64,000 bases of DNA. It comes from an uncultured Eubacteriales bacterium. Lineage in GTDB: Bacteria; Bacillota; Clostridia; Lachnospirales; Lachnospiraceae. The notes under the pieces were generated by a model. The model was not told the origin of the DNA. It searched no databases and saw only the letters and a list, made by a program, of their open reading frames with translations. Positions 1-6,510 of this stretch are shown one piece after another. The stretch's first letter is position 1. Each line of letters begins with the position of its first letter. The stretch spans positions 1-64,000 of the forward strand of contig CASDVE010000013.1 of NCBI GenBank assembly GCA_949284175.1. Reading direction: 5' to 3'. The position numbers and the translations under genes were made by a program.

Positions 1-2
1 AG

Positions 3-65
3 TATATTTTTCAATATGCCAAGTCAGGTGGTAGTTTTAACGAGTTATTAAAAATGATAGGGTAG
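3..65 (+). CDS. 3' end of an unidentified gene (partial)
   Basis: An open frame enters from the left edge and stops at 63-65. The visible 20 residues end in ELLKMIG and read like the C-terminus of a real protein; the other two plus frames stop in the same stretch without a comparable protein-like end. It is on the same strand as the prophage lysis genes, so it may be the last gene of the upstream phage module. The product cannot be named from so little sequence. Confidence 0.4.
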   Translation, partial: YIFQYAKSGGSFNELLKMIG

Positions 66-112
66 TTTTGTGCATTTTTTCAAATTTGCTCATTTATAGA
101 ATACATATATAG

Positions 113-760
113 TTATTTGGATATGACATAGGAAAAAGAAATATAACCTTTACCACTACTTACTACTTTTCTCGCTCTATACTTTAAAGTGTCACTATTG
201 CTAGAAATAAAAACAATACCTACACAATCTCCACTGTTGTCGTTAACCATAGGTTGGAATACTCCTGTTAGCGGTTTTGGAAAATCAGTACCTAATATTA
301 CTTCACCAATAGTTACAGAGTTATACAGCCCGTCGATTGAAACATAACATACATTATTCATTGTAAAATATCTCAGTTCACAGTAAAAATTATCTAGAGT
401 AATATTTTTTACTATAATATTAGAAGGAGTTAAATCGCTGTTTTTTACATCTATTGCCCAGTCAGACCATTCGTTTTCAACACAACAGATTTTTGCTGTT
501 TTATTCGTCTTGCGACTATACAAAACTATGGTTAAATTGATACCTGTTTCATCTCTTCTCATTACATATCCACTTGCATATTGCCACTCGGTAGTTTGTT
601 CTGGTAGCTCAAGTGAAGGCGCACCTGTAGAAAATACAGTTATACCTTTTTTACAGTTAATTGCAAATTCTTTTATGCTGCCATCAACAAAAGTTTTACC
701 ATTAATATTTTTATATTCTTTCCAAATCAGAACATTAGTTTGCAATTGTTTATGATTCAT
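113..760 (-). CDS. Putative phage tail-fibre/receptor-binding-like protein
   Basis: A 215-residue protein with no signal peptide or membrane segment, rich in beta-branched, aromatic and polar residues. The middle (about residues 58-102, from W-x-Y-A-S-G-Y to E-W-S-D-W) resembles the knob-type modules at the ends of phage tail fibres. The rest looks like a beta-sandwich. It is encoded opposite to the neighbouring phage genes, with its ATG only about 40 bp from the divergent LexA-like start. A full tail fibre would be longer, so this could be a separate adhesin, a cargo gene or the detached end of an invertible fibre. The family assignment rests on sequence texture only. Confidence 0.4.
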   Translation of the reverse strand: MNHKQLQTNVLIWKEYKNINGKTFVDGSIKEFAINCKKGITVFSTGAPSLELPEQTTEWQYASGYVMRRDETGINLTIVLYSRKTNKTAKICCVENEWSDWAIDVKNSDLTPSNIIVKNITLDNFYCELRYFTMNNVCYVSIDGLYNSVTIGEVILGTDFPKPLTGVFQPMVNDNSGDCVGIVFISSNSDTLKYRARKVVSSGKGYISFSYVISK

Positions 761-801
761 GATACGATAATTTCAATAAAATTCAAGGGGAGTTGGGAAA
801 T

Positions 802-1302
802 ATGAGACATGGAAAAATTACACAAAAACAAAGAATAGTTTTAGATTGTATAAAACAATATATTAAAAAAAATAGTTATCCACCTACGGTTAGGGAACTT
901 TGTGAACTACTTAATTTAAAATCAACTTCCGCTGTGCACTTTCACTTAACTGCTTTGGAAAAAAATGGGTATATTAAAAGAGATCCGGCAAAACCACGAT
1001 GTATTGAAATTATAGAAAATACTCCAATTGATGCTCACTCAATAATGAAAATAACAGTTTCAGGAGATAAACTGACTTATTTAGGAATTCATCATAATGA
1101 TATTATTTTTATGGAACAAACTTCAGTTGCCAAAAACGGTGATATCATAGTCGTGTTATTAAAAGGGAATATTACAATTGGGAGGTTGGTTAAAAAGAAT
1201 AATCGTCTTGAACTTTTTCACAATGACACTATTTCTCCCATGGTTTTATCAGAAAAGAATATTGTTGGAAGGATTGTAGGAATATTTCGTTCATTTGAAT
1301 AA
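802..1302 (+). CDS. LexA-like repressor lacking the catalytic Ser-Lys dyad
   Basis: The product has 166 residues. Residues 1-70 form a clear LexA winged-helix DNA-binding domain (Q-K-Q-R-I-V-L, Y-P-P-T-V-R-E-L, then a wing near G-Y-I-K-R). The C-terminal part aligns with the S24 peptidase core: VSG at 86-88, G-x-x-x-N-D-I near 95-101, ITIGRL at 124-129 and G-R-I-V-G-I at the end. The LexA nucleophile position is K90 and the general-base Lys position is G127, and the Ala-Gly cleavage segment is absent. It therefore should not self-cleave. The ATG at 802 has ggggag nine bases upstream; a TTG at 793 is less likely. It sits among phage genes and may be a non-inducible repressor or a competitor of host LexA. 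Confidence 0.8.
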   Translation: MRHGKITQKQRIVLDCIKQYIKKNSYPPTVRELCELLNLKSTSAVHFHLTALEKNGYIKRDPAKPRCIEIIENTPIDAHSIMKITVSGDKLTYLGIHHNDIIFMEQTSVAKNGDIIVVLLKGNITIGRLVKKNNRLELFHNDTISPMVLSEKNIVGRIVGIFRSFE

Positions 1303-1381
1303 AATATTTAATTTTAAATACAAATTACACTTATTAAAACCTGCTACTTTTTCTAGGTTTTGCCATATATTAATAATATCA

Positions 1382-1453
1382 TTGTTCTTTCTCTTATTTA
1401 TAGGAGTGGCAATTACAGTAATAATTGCTCTTGTACTATCAATTCTCAACTAA
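1382..1453 (+). CDS. Possible 23-residue membrane micropeptide
   Basis: A short frame beginning with TTG and ending at TAA 1451-1453 encodes an almost wholly hydrophobic helix (F-F-L-L-F-I-G-V-A-I-T-V-I-I-A-L-V-L), ideal for one transmembrane segment. It ends 14 bp before a strong terminator. The frame is open further upstream but has no ATG or GTG, and no good ribosome-binding site is visible, so translation is uncertain. Phage regions often carry tiny holin-like or toxin-like membrane peptides. Confidence 0.25.
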   Translation: MFFLLFIGVAITVIIALVLSILN

Positions 1454-1467
1454 ATATTTTTATCTAG

Positions 1468-1494
1468 GAGATGCTTTTATAGCATCTCTTTTTT
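1468..1494 (+). terminator. Intrinsic terminator
   Basis: An 8-bp stem (gagatgct / agcatctc) with a 5-base loop is followed by six T residues. It closes the LexA-like transcript before the coiled-coil phage gene. Confidence 0.85.
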
Positions 1495-1545
1495 ATACAC
1501 TTTTTTACTATTAATCAACTCAATTATAAGAAAGGAGATACGTCT

Positions 1546-2559
1546 ATGCGCTATCTTAAACTATCAAACAACACACTTTTACCACTTTCTAACCAATTAC
1601 CTATTGACGACACATATCGATTTGTTTTTGCACAGACCGATGAAGAATTTGTCACTACTACTCTTCCACTTTTAAAAGTACCTGCCAATATGATTGATTT
1701 GGAAATAGTATTGGCAGATAAGAAAACTCCTGCTATTAAAGATATTCATGGCTATACCGTATACACAGGTTACTCTTCCACTATCAAAGACAACGAAACA
1801 CTTATCACAGTAACAATGTGTAAAGAGGTCAAAGACATCGAAAAGAGATTAGCTACTGCAGAAGATCAACTGACAAATAAAATGCCTCAAATTGTAGAAT
1901 CTGCAAATCAAGCTATTCAAAGTGCGAATGATGCTGTGACACAAGCTAAACAAGCTGTTGATAATTGTGGTCAGTATACTGCTAAAGTTGAAGAATTAAA
2001 TAAGCAGATTAATCCAGTTATCGACTTTGAAAAAATGAGCTTAGAGGAAGCCAAAGAATATAAATGGAATAAAATGAATGAAACTTGTAATCAGCTCATT
2101 GAGAATGGAATCGATGTTACCTATAACAACAAAGTAAGTCATTACAGACTCACAAGTGCTGATCAGACTAATCTATCAACTTATAACACAGAGATTTTAG
2201 CTGCTGTTGCTATGAGTGGGCTTACCGATCAGGAACAAATCACTACATATCTTGAATCTGTGAAATTCTTGTATCACGCCGATAGTGAAGATTGTAGAGA
2301 ATATACTGCAAATGAGATTACAGCAATTGCTACTGCTGCCAAGAAATTTGTGACATATCATACTACTCTAATCAATAAAATTCATAAGTGGATTAATCGT
2401 GAAGAAGATAAAACTGCTGTGCTAGCAATCACATATGGATATGAACAGATGCCTGAAGACTTAAAAACAGAAATGGACACTTTATTAAATTCTGTATCCA
2501 GTGATACAACCGCTGATGAAGGAGAATCCACTTCTACTGTAAAAACTAGCGAAAAATAA
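1546..2559 (+). CDS. Phage-type coiled-coil structural protein, function unknown
   Basis: A 337-residue soluble protein. Residues 1-95 look like a beta-rich head (Y-R-F-V-F-A-Q-T-D-E-E-F and alternating hydrophobic strands). Residues about 96-160 form an Ala/Gln-rich coiled coil (I-Q-S-A-N-D-A-V-T-Q-A). The remainder is helical and ends in an acidic Ser/Thr-rich tail. This layout is common in baseplate or tail-accessory proteins encoded just before phage lysis genes, and the gene lies just before one here. The start has AAGGAGA eight bases upstream of the ATG. No enzymatic motif was seen and no named family is claimed. Confidence 0.6.
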   Translation: MRYLKLSNNTLLPLSNQLPIDDTYRFVFAQTDEEFVTTTLPLLKVPANMIDLEIVLADKKTPAIKDIHGYTVYTGYSSTIKDNETLITVTMCKEVKDIEKRLATAEDQLTNKMPQIVESANQAIQSANDAVTQAKQAVDNCGQYTAKVEELNKQINPVIDFEKMSLEEAKEYKWNKMNETCNQLIENGIDVTYNNKVSHYRLTSADQTNLSTYNTEILAAVAMSGLTDQEQITTYLESVKFLYHADSEDCREYTANEITAIATAAKKFVTYHTTLINKIHKWINREEDKTAVLAITYGYEQMPEDLKTEMDTLLNSVSSDTTADEGESTSTVKTSEK

Positions 2560-2601
2560 CCTATTCGCATTTATTACAATCAAGAAAGGATGATTGTTTA
2601 A

Positions 2602-3027
2602 ATGAAGCAATATCTAAAATTATTAATTAAATATTTATTCCTCTTCCTATTCGGTGGGTTTGTATATGCAGGAATTGAAATTGGATTTCGTGGATATACC
2701 TATTTGCTCATGGGAATTGTTGGAGCTATTGCTTTTGTATTAATCGGATTAATGAATGAAATATTTCAATGGGATACTCCTCTTCTATTACAAATGCTTT
2801 GTGGCTCTCTCATTGTCACATTTTTAGAGTTAGTAGTTGGTTCTATTTTATTGCAACATGGAATTAGAATGTGGGATTATTCTGATCAATGGCTGAATTA
2901 TAATGGAGTAATTTGTCTAAGATTTAGTGCTATTTGGTTTATTATTTCACTTTTTGCAATCATTGTAGATGATTCGTTGAGATATTGGGTCTTTGATGAA
3001 GAATACCCAAGATATAAATGGTTTTAA
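2602..3027 (+). CDS. CmpB-like putative ABC-transporter membrane protein (PF06541 type)
   Basis: The 141-residue integral membrane protein has about four transmembrane helices (near residues 8-27, 34-52, 62-82 and 108-125). Family-like signatures are Y-A-G-I-E-I-x-x-R-G-Y near the start, the central L-L-Q-M-x-x-G-S/A segment, W-D-Y-S and C-L-R-F-S-x-x-W-F. This matches the small putative permease family also found alone in Lachnospiraceae genomes. No ATPase partner is adjacent, so transport is not shown. Its position between a phage structural gene and the holins suggests a cargo (moron) gene or a membrane accessory to lysis. An AAAGGATG ribosome-binding site precedes the ATG. Confidence 0.7.
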   Translation: MKQYLKLLIKYLFLFLFGGFVYAGIEIGFRGYTYLLMGIVGAIAFVLIGLMNEIFQWDTPLLLQMLCGSLIVTFLELVVGSILLQHGIRMWDYSDQWLNYNGVICLRFSAIWFIISLFAIIVDDSLRYWVFDEEYPRYKWF

Positions 3028-3046
3028 TACAATAGTTTAATAATCA

Positions 3047-3079
3047 AATAAAAGAGTGGTGTATTTCCACTCTTTTATT
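3047..3079. terminator. Bidirectional terminator between convergent genes
   Basis: A 13-bp perfect stem (aataaaagagtgg / ccactcttttatt) with a 7-base loop lies between the convergent CmpB-like gene and the minus-strand Cys-motif gene. It has A/T runs on both sides, so it can stop transcription from either direction. Confidence 0.85.
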
Positions 3080-3095
3080 ATATTGCAATATATTA

Positions 3096-3665
3096 TTAAA
3101 TCTCTTCTATTCCCATATCCCTTTTTTCTAATTCTGTTTCAAGAAAAGGGACAATAAATTCATCTATTATATAATTTATTTTATCTTGTTGTGAGTGTGT
3201 GATAACTTTTTTGTCTTTCACTCTAAACATTCTAATCATAAATCCAAAATCTTTATAGGGCGAAAAATCATTGTGCACATTTGCTGGAAACGCACCTTTT
3301 ATATACAATATATGAAGCAGTTCTTCTGAAAAATATTTAGAGGTAAGTAATATATTTTCTCCATCTTCAACAGCGTGTAATAATTTAAACAAGCTTTCTG
3401 AAAATACAATTTCTTCCTCTATTTCTTTTGTCTTAAATTTTCTAATACATGCACCTCCAATAGGATAAATTATATTTCCATTATATTTATTTTTAATTGT
3501 ATAGGAGTATTTTATTTCATTTCTCCCACAAACACACTGTTCTGAACCACTGTAATCTTCTAAACAATTTATAATTTTCCATTCTTTTGATGCTTCTTCC
3601 CAATTATCACTTATTGAATTAAAGACAATCTCTTCAATAAAATTCTCTTCATAATTAATCGGCAT
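3096..3665 (-). CDS. Small protein with C-x-C...GGxC motif, function unknown
   Basis: The 189-residue soluble protein contains a possible metal-binding element: C44-V-C46-G followed by an I-K-N turn and G70-G-A-C73-I-R-K-F77. The same arrangement (C-x-x-C, I-R-N, G-S-E-C-I-K-R-F) occurs in the 487-residue minus-strand protein about 3.4 kb away, so the two share a domain. The C-terminus is helical and charged. The gene is opposite to the surrounding lysis genes and has its own sigma-70 promoter, as expected for a moron expressed from the lysogen. The function is not recognised. Confidence 0.55.
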   Translation of the reverse strand: MPINYEENFIEEIVFNSISDNWEEASKEWKIINCLEDYSGSEQCVCGRNEIKYSYTIKNKYNGNIIYPIGGACIRKFKTKEIEEEIVFSESLFKLLHAVEDGENILLTSKYFSEELLHILYIKGAFPANVHNDFSPYKDFGFMIRMFRVKDKKVITHSQQDKINYIIDEFIVPFLETELEKRDMGIEEI

Positions 3666-3690
3666 ACTCTTCTCCTCCTTGAATACATAA

Positions 3691-3730
3691 ATAATACTGT
3701 ATATTAAACTTTAAGTCAATATATTAAACT
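3691..3730 (-). promoter_or_regulatory. Promoter of the 189-residue Cys-motif gene, with phased direct repeats
   Basis: On the minus strand TTGACT (3714-3719) and TATTAT (3691-3696) are separated by exactly 17 bp. Two identical 10-mers, atattaaact, begin at 3701 and 3721, exactly 20 bp apart, one in the spacer and one just upstream of the -35. Helical phasing over a promoter suggests a repressor or activator site. Confidence 0.6.
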
Positions 3731-3763
3731 ATAATAACAAAAGTTAGGAAAGCGAGGTTTTTC

Positions 3764-4159
3764 ATGACACAAATCGAGGTAACACAATTTTTACAATCTC
3801 TCCTCTATATTGTAATTACAGCTATTGTACCAATCACATTACCTTTTATTATCAAATTAGTAAAAGTTCAAGTTAATAAGATCGACAATCAAAAGATTAA
3901 AGAATTATTGGACATGGCTTTTAATGAAGTTAGTGTCGCCGTTACTCAGGTGACACAAACATACGTTGATACATTGAAAAAAGAAGGAAAATTTGATGAA
4001 GTAACACAAAAAATTGCTTTTGAAAAGGCTAAAACACTGGCTCTTGATTTGATTAGCAAAGAATCAAAAGAAGCTATTGAAACATTATATGGTGACTTAG
4101 ACAAGTATATTGATTTACTTATCGAAAAAGCTGTGCACGATACAAAAACAAAAAAATAA
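3764..4159 (+). CDS. Phage holin, LLH-like family
   Basis: The 131-residue protein has one N-terminal hydrophobic helix (about residues 9-31, L-L-Y-I-V-I-T-A-I-V-P-I-T-L-P) followed by a long charged amphipathic helical domain. This is the layout of LLH-type phage holins of Firmicutes. It precedes a second coiled-coil membrane protein and the endolysin, the usual lysis order. The holin would open the membrane to time lysis. The stop is 15 bp before the next ATG, so the two are probably translated together. Confidence 0.75.
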   Translation: MTQIEVTQFLQSLLYIVITAIVPITLPFIIKLVKVQVNKIDNQKIKELLDMAFNEVSVAVTQVTQTYVDTLKKEGKFDEVTQKIAFEKAKTLALDLISKESKEAIETLYGDLDKYIDLLIEKAVHDTKTKK

Positions 4160-4174
4160 TAACGAGGTAATCAA

Positions 4175-4723
4175 ATGACAGAATTAATTTTAAACGCTTT
4201 ACAAACATTCTCAGGTGCAGGTTTTAGTGTGTTTGTTGTATTTGTTCTGGCTAACTGGAAAAACATTAAAGAAATTGCAGACAAATGGCGTGAATCAACA
4301 AATGAACGTGAACAAATGTTAAATGATATAAAAGATAATAAAGACGATGTAAAAAAATGTTTAGAGCAGATTCAAACCTATCAAGAGATAAGAACAAAGG
4401 ATAGAGAACAATCAATTAAAATACAACAAGAATTTACAGAAGCAATTGAAAAAATTAATGAGAAATTGGATGACGTAATTGAGAAGAGTAAACAAGCTGA
4501 AGAAAAAAACAATAAACGCATTAGAGCTGAACTAAAAGATAAAATTGGACAGGCTTATAGAAAATGTCATAAACGGAATGGTTGGAGTCGAACTGAAAAG
4601 GACTCTTTAGAAGGTTTAATTGAACAGTATGAAGAGCATGGAGGAATTAATAGTTTTGTTCATGAAACGGTTGTTCCTGAAAGTTACACATGGGATTTAT
4701 TAGAAGAAGATGATGCTGATTAA
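4175..4723 (+). CDS. Membrane-anchored coiled-coil protein of the lysis module (second holin or antiholin candidate)
   Basis: The 182-residue protein has an N-terminal hydrophobic segment (about residues 9-26), then a long Glu/Lys/Gln coiled coil (about 30-125) and an acidic tail ending in E-E-D-D-A-D. It lies between the LLH-like holin and the endolysin and is followed by a strong terminator. Two consecutive single-span proteins before an endolysin often act as a holin pair or holin/antiholin. The size and coiled coil are unusual for a classical holin, so the exact role is inferred from position. Confidence 0.55.
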   Translation: MTELILNALQTFSGAGFSVFVVFVLANWKNIKEIADKWRESTNEREQMLNDIKDNKDDVKKCLEQIQTYQEIRTKDREQSIKIQQEFTEAIEKINEKLDDVIEKSKQAEEKNNKRIRAELKDKIGQAYRKCHKRNGWSRTEKDSLEGLIEQYEEHGGINSFVHETVVPESYTWDLLEEDDAD

Positions 4724-4755
4724 GACGATGTTAATTAAATTGAAAATACATTTAT

Positions 4756-4788
4756 AAAGAGAGCAATTGCTACTGCTCTCTTTTTTTA
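4756..4788 (+). terminator. Intrinsic terminator after the holin pair
   Basis: A 10-bp perfect stem (aaagagagca / tgctctcttt) with an 8-base loop runs into a T tract. The endolysin starts 22 bp beyond, with its own ribosome-binding site. Confidence 0.85.
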
Positions 4789-4809
4789 TTAAAGAAAGGA
4801 TGATATTTA

Positions 4810-5616
4810 ATGGCAAGAAATATTACACAACTCCACCCACAGTTACAAGAAAAATGGAAGCTCCTAGTAAAAAAGTGTGAAGAACAAGGTCTTTATATAA
4901 AATACTCAGAGTGTTTACGAACAAAAGAAGAGCAAGATGCTTTATATGCACAAGGTCGTACGAAGCCTGGTAGTATCGTAACAAATGCAAAAGGCTCTAG
5001 TTACAGTTCCCAACACCAGTGGGGGATTGCGATCGACTTTTTCTTAGATATGGACATCGACGGTGATGGAAGTAAGTCTGATGACGCATTCAACGACAGT
5101 AAAAAACACTTTGAAAAAGTCGGAAAAATTGCAAAAAGTATTGGTCTAGGATGGGGAGGCGACTGGACAAGTATTGTGGATACACCACATCTTTATTTAC
5201 CGCAATGGGGAAGTACAACGACTAAATTAAAGCAACAATATAGTACTCCTGACAAGTTCTTTAAATCATGGAAAAAAACAAGTACAGTAAATACATTTAA
5301 GAAACCATCTTCTAACTGGATTCGTAATGTACAGAAAAAACTTGGTGTTAAAGTAACAGGAGTTGCTACACAAGAACTGCTTGAAAAAACTATTAAACTC
5401 TCTAGGAACACCAACTCAAAACACACAGTTGTAAAACAAGTCCAAAACAGATTAAAAAGTCTTGGATATAACTGTGGAGATACTGATGGTATCTACGGAA
5501 TTAAGGTTGAAAAGGCTATTTATGAGTTGCAAAAAGACATAGGAATCAAACCAGAGGGCTATATCTCTAAAGGTCAAACGACTTGGAAAGTGTTATTGGG
5601 ATTAAAAACCAAATAA
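4810..5616 (+). CDS. Phage endolysin: M15 (VanY/Ply-like) peptidase with C-terminal wall-binding domain
   Basis: The 268-residue protein has an N-terminal LD-carboxypeptidase/L-alanyl-D-glutamate peptidase domain (about 5-150). It carries the M15 zinc signature S-Q-H69-Q-W-G-I-A-I-D76 and the second half D124-T-P-H127. H69, D76 and H127 would bind zinc and D124 would be catalytic. The helix L-R-T-K-E-E-Q-D-A-L-Y-A-Q-G-R is typical of phage enzymes of this type. The C-terminal half (about 165-268) contains peptidoglycan-binding-like repeats (V-K-Q-V-Q-N-R-L-K-S-L-G-Y, then D-G-I-Y-G). No signal peptide is present, consistent with release through a holin. A near-identical-architecture paralogue begins 14 bp downstream. 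Confidence 0.9.
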   Translation: MARNITQLHPQLQEKWKLLVKKCEEQGLYIKYSECLRTKEEQDALYAQGRTKPGSIVTNAKGSSYSSQHQWGIAIDFFLDMDIDGDGSKSDDAFNDSKKHFEKVGKIAKSIGLGWGGDWTSIVDTPHLYLPQWGSTTTKLKQQYSTPDKFFKSWKKTSTVNTFKKPSSNWIRNVQKKLGVKVTGVATQELLEKTIKLSRNTNSKHTVVKQVQNRLKSLGYNCGDTDGIYGIKVEKAIYELQKDIGIKPEGYISKGQTTWKVLLGLKTK

Positions 5617-5629
5617 GGTATATTAAAAT

Positions 5630-6430
5630 ATGGATAATAACTTAAAACATCTTCATCCTGTTCTACAAGACATCATTCCATTATTTTTGACTGAATGCCA
5701 CAATGAAGGTTTTGTAGTAAAAATTGTTGAGGGATATAGAAATAAGGATCTACAACAGCTTCTCTACTCACAAGGAAGAATAAATGATTGCAATATTATT
5801 GAATCTCATCATTATCCATATTCAATGCACAATTGGGGACTAGCATTTAAAATATGCCGAAATGATGGAAAGGGACTGTATAACAACCATGGACTCTGGT
5901 TTAATCAGGTTGGAAAAATTGGTACAGAACATGGGTTAACATGGTCAGAAAATAAAAAAGAGTATTTTCAGTTAAGTATTTACGGCGACACTCCAAATAA
6001 GTTAATACGTAAATATGGTTCTCCCGAACATTTTATAAGCTCATGGGGTAAAAATCCGAGTTGTCCTCACAATTATTATGCACTGAGCTTAAAATTTAAA
6101 AAACCTACTTCTACTTGGATTTGTAGTGTTCAAAGGATTTTAGGAATTAAAAGAGATAAAAATGATGTTAATGGCATTTTGAAAAAGAGCATCGAAATTA
6201 ACAAATGTAAAAATTACAATCATCCTCTTGTAGACAGAGTACAAAGAAGATTGATTGAGTTGGAGTATTATGATAAAACAAGAGAGCTAACTGGGATATA
6301 TGATGACTACACAAAAAATTGTATTATTGCAGTCCAAAAAGATATTGGATTGTTAGAATGTAAATGTGATGGTATTATACGAAAGAAAGATGATGTATGG
6401 AAAGTGTTGCTAGGAATTATACAAAAATGA
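5630..6430 (+). CDS. Endolysin paralogue with lost zinc ligands (pseudoenzyme)
   Basis: The 266 residues align along their whole length with the upstream endolysin (L-H-P, Y-R-N-K-D-L-Q-Q-L-L-Y-S-Q-G-R, S-P-E-H-F-I-S-S-W, and the same C-terminal wall-binding module ending W-K-V-L-L-G-I). The first zinc ligand is kept (H67 in S-M-H-N-W-G). The Asp ligand is K74. The D-x-x-H pair is replaced by K109 and Y112. It should therefore be catalytically dead, yet the frame is intact and the wall-binding part is retained. A tandem duplication followed by divergence is the simple reading. It may bind wall without cutting or modulate the active enzyme. Confidence 0.8.
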   Translation: MDNNLKHLHPVLQDIIPLFLTECHNEGFVVKIVEGYRNKDLQQLLYSQGRINDCNIIESHHYPYSMHNWGLAFKICRNDGKGLYNNHGLWFNQVGKIGTEHGLTWSENKKEYFQLSIYGDTPNKLIRKYGSPEHFISSWGKNPSCPHNYYALSLKFKKPTSTWICSVQRILGIKRDKNDVNGILKKSIEINKCKNYNHPLVDRVQRRLIELEYYDKTRELTGIYDDYTKNCIIAVQKDIGLLECKCDGIIRKKDDVWKVLLGIIQK

Positions 6431-6454
6431 TAAAATTTAGACCAGAATAAATTA

Positions 6455-6491
6455 AGGGTAAGATCGCAATTGATCTTACCCTATTTTTTTT
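6455..6491 (+). terminator. Intrinsic terminator of the lysis module
   Basis: An 11-bp perfect stem (agggtaagatc / gatcttaccct) with a 6-base loop is followed by a run of eight T. It ends the endolysin pair and faces the convergent minus-strand Cys-motif gene. Confidence 0.9.
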
Positions 6492-6510
6492 GTGAATAAC
6501 TAGTACTATA

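Noticed and set aside
721..745. gaacattagttt near the LexA-like gene as an SOS (Cheo) box
   Set aside because: One half-site base does not match GAAC-N4-GTTC, and it lies inside the opposite gene; too weak to call.
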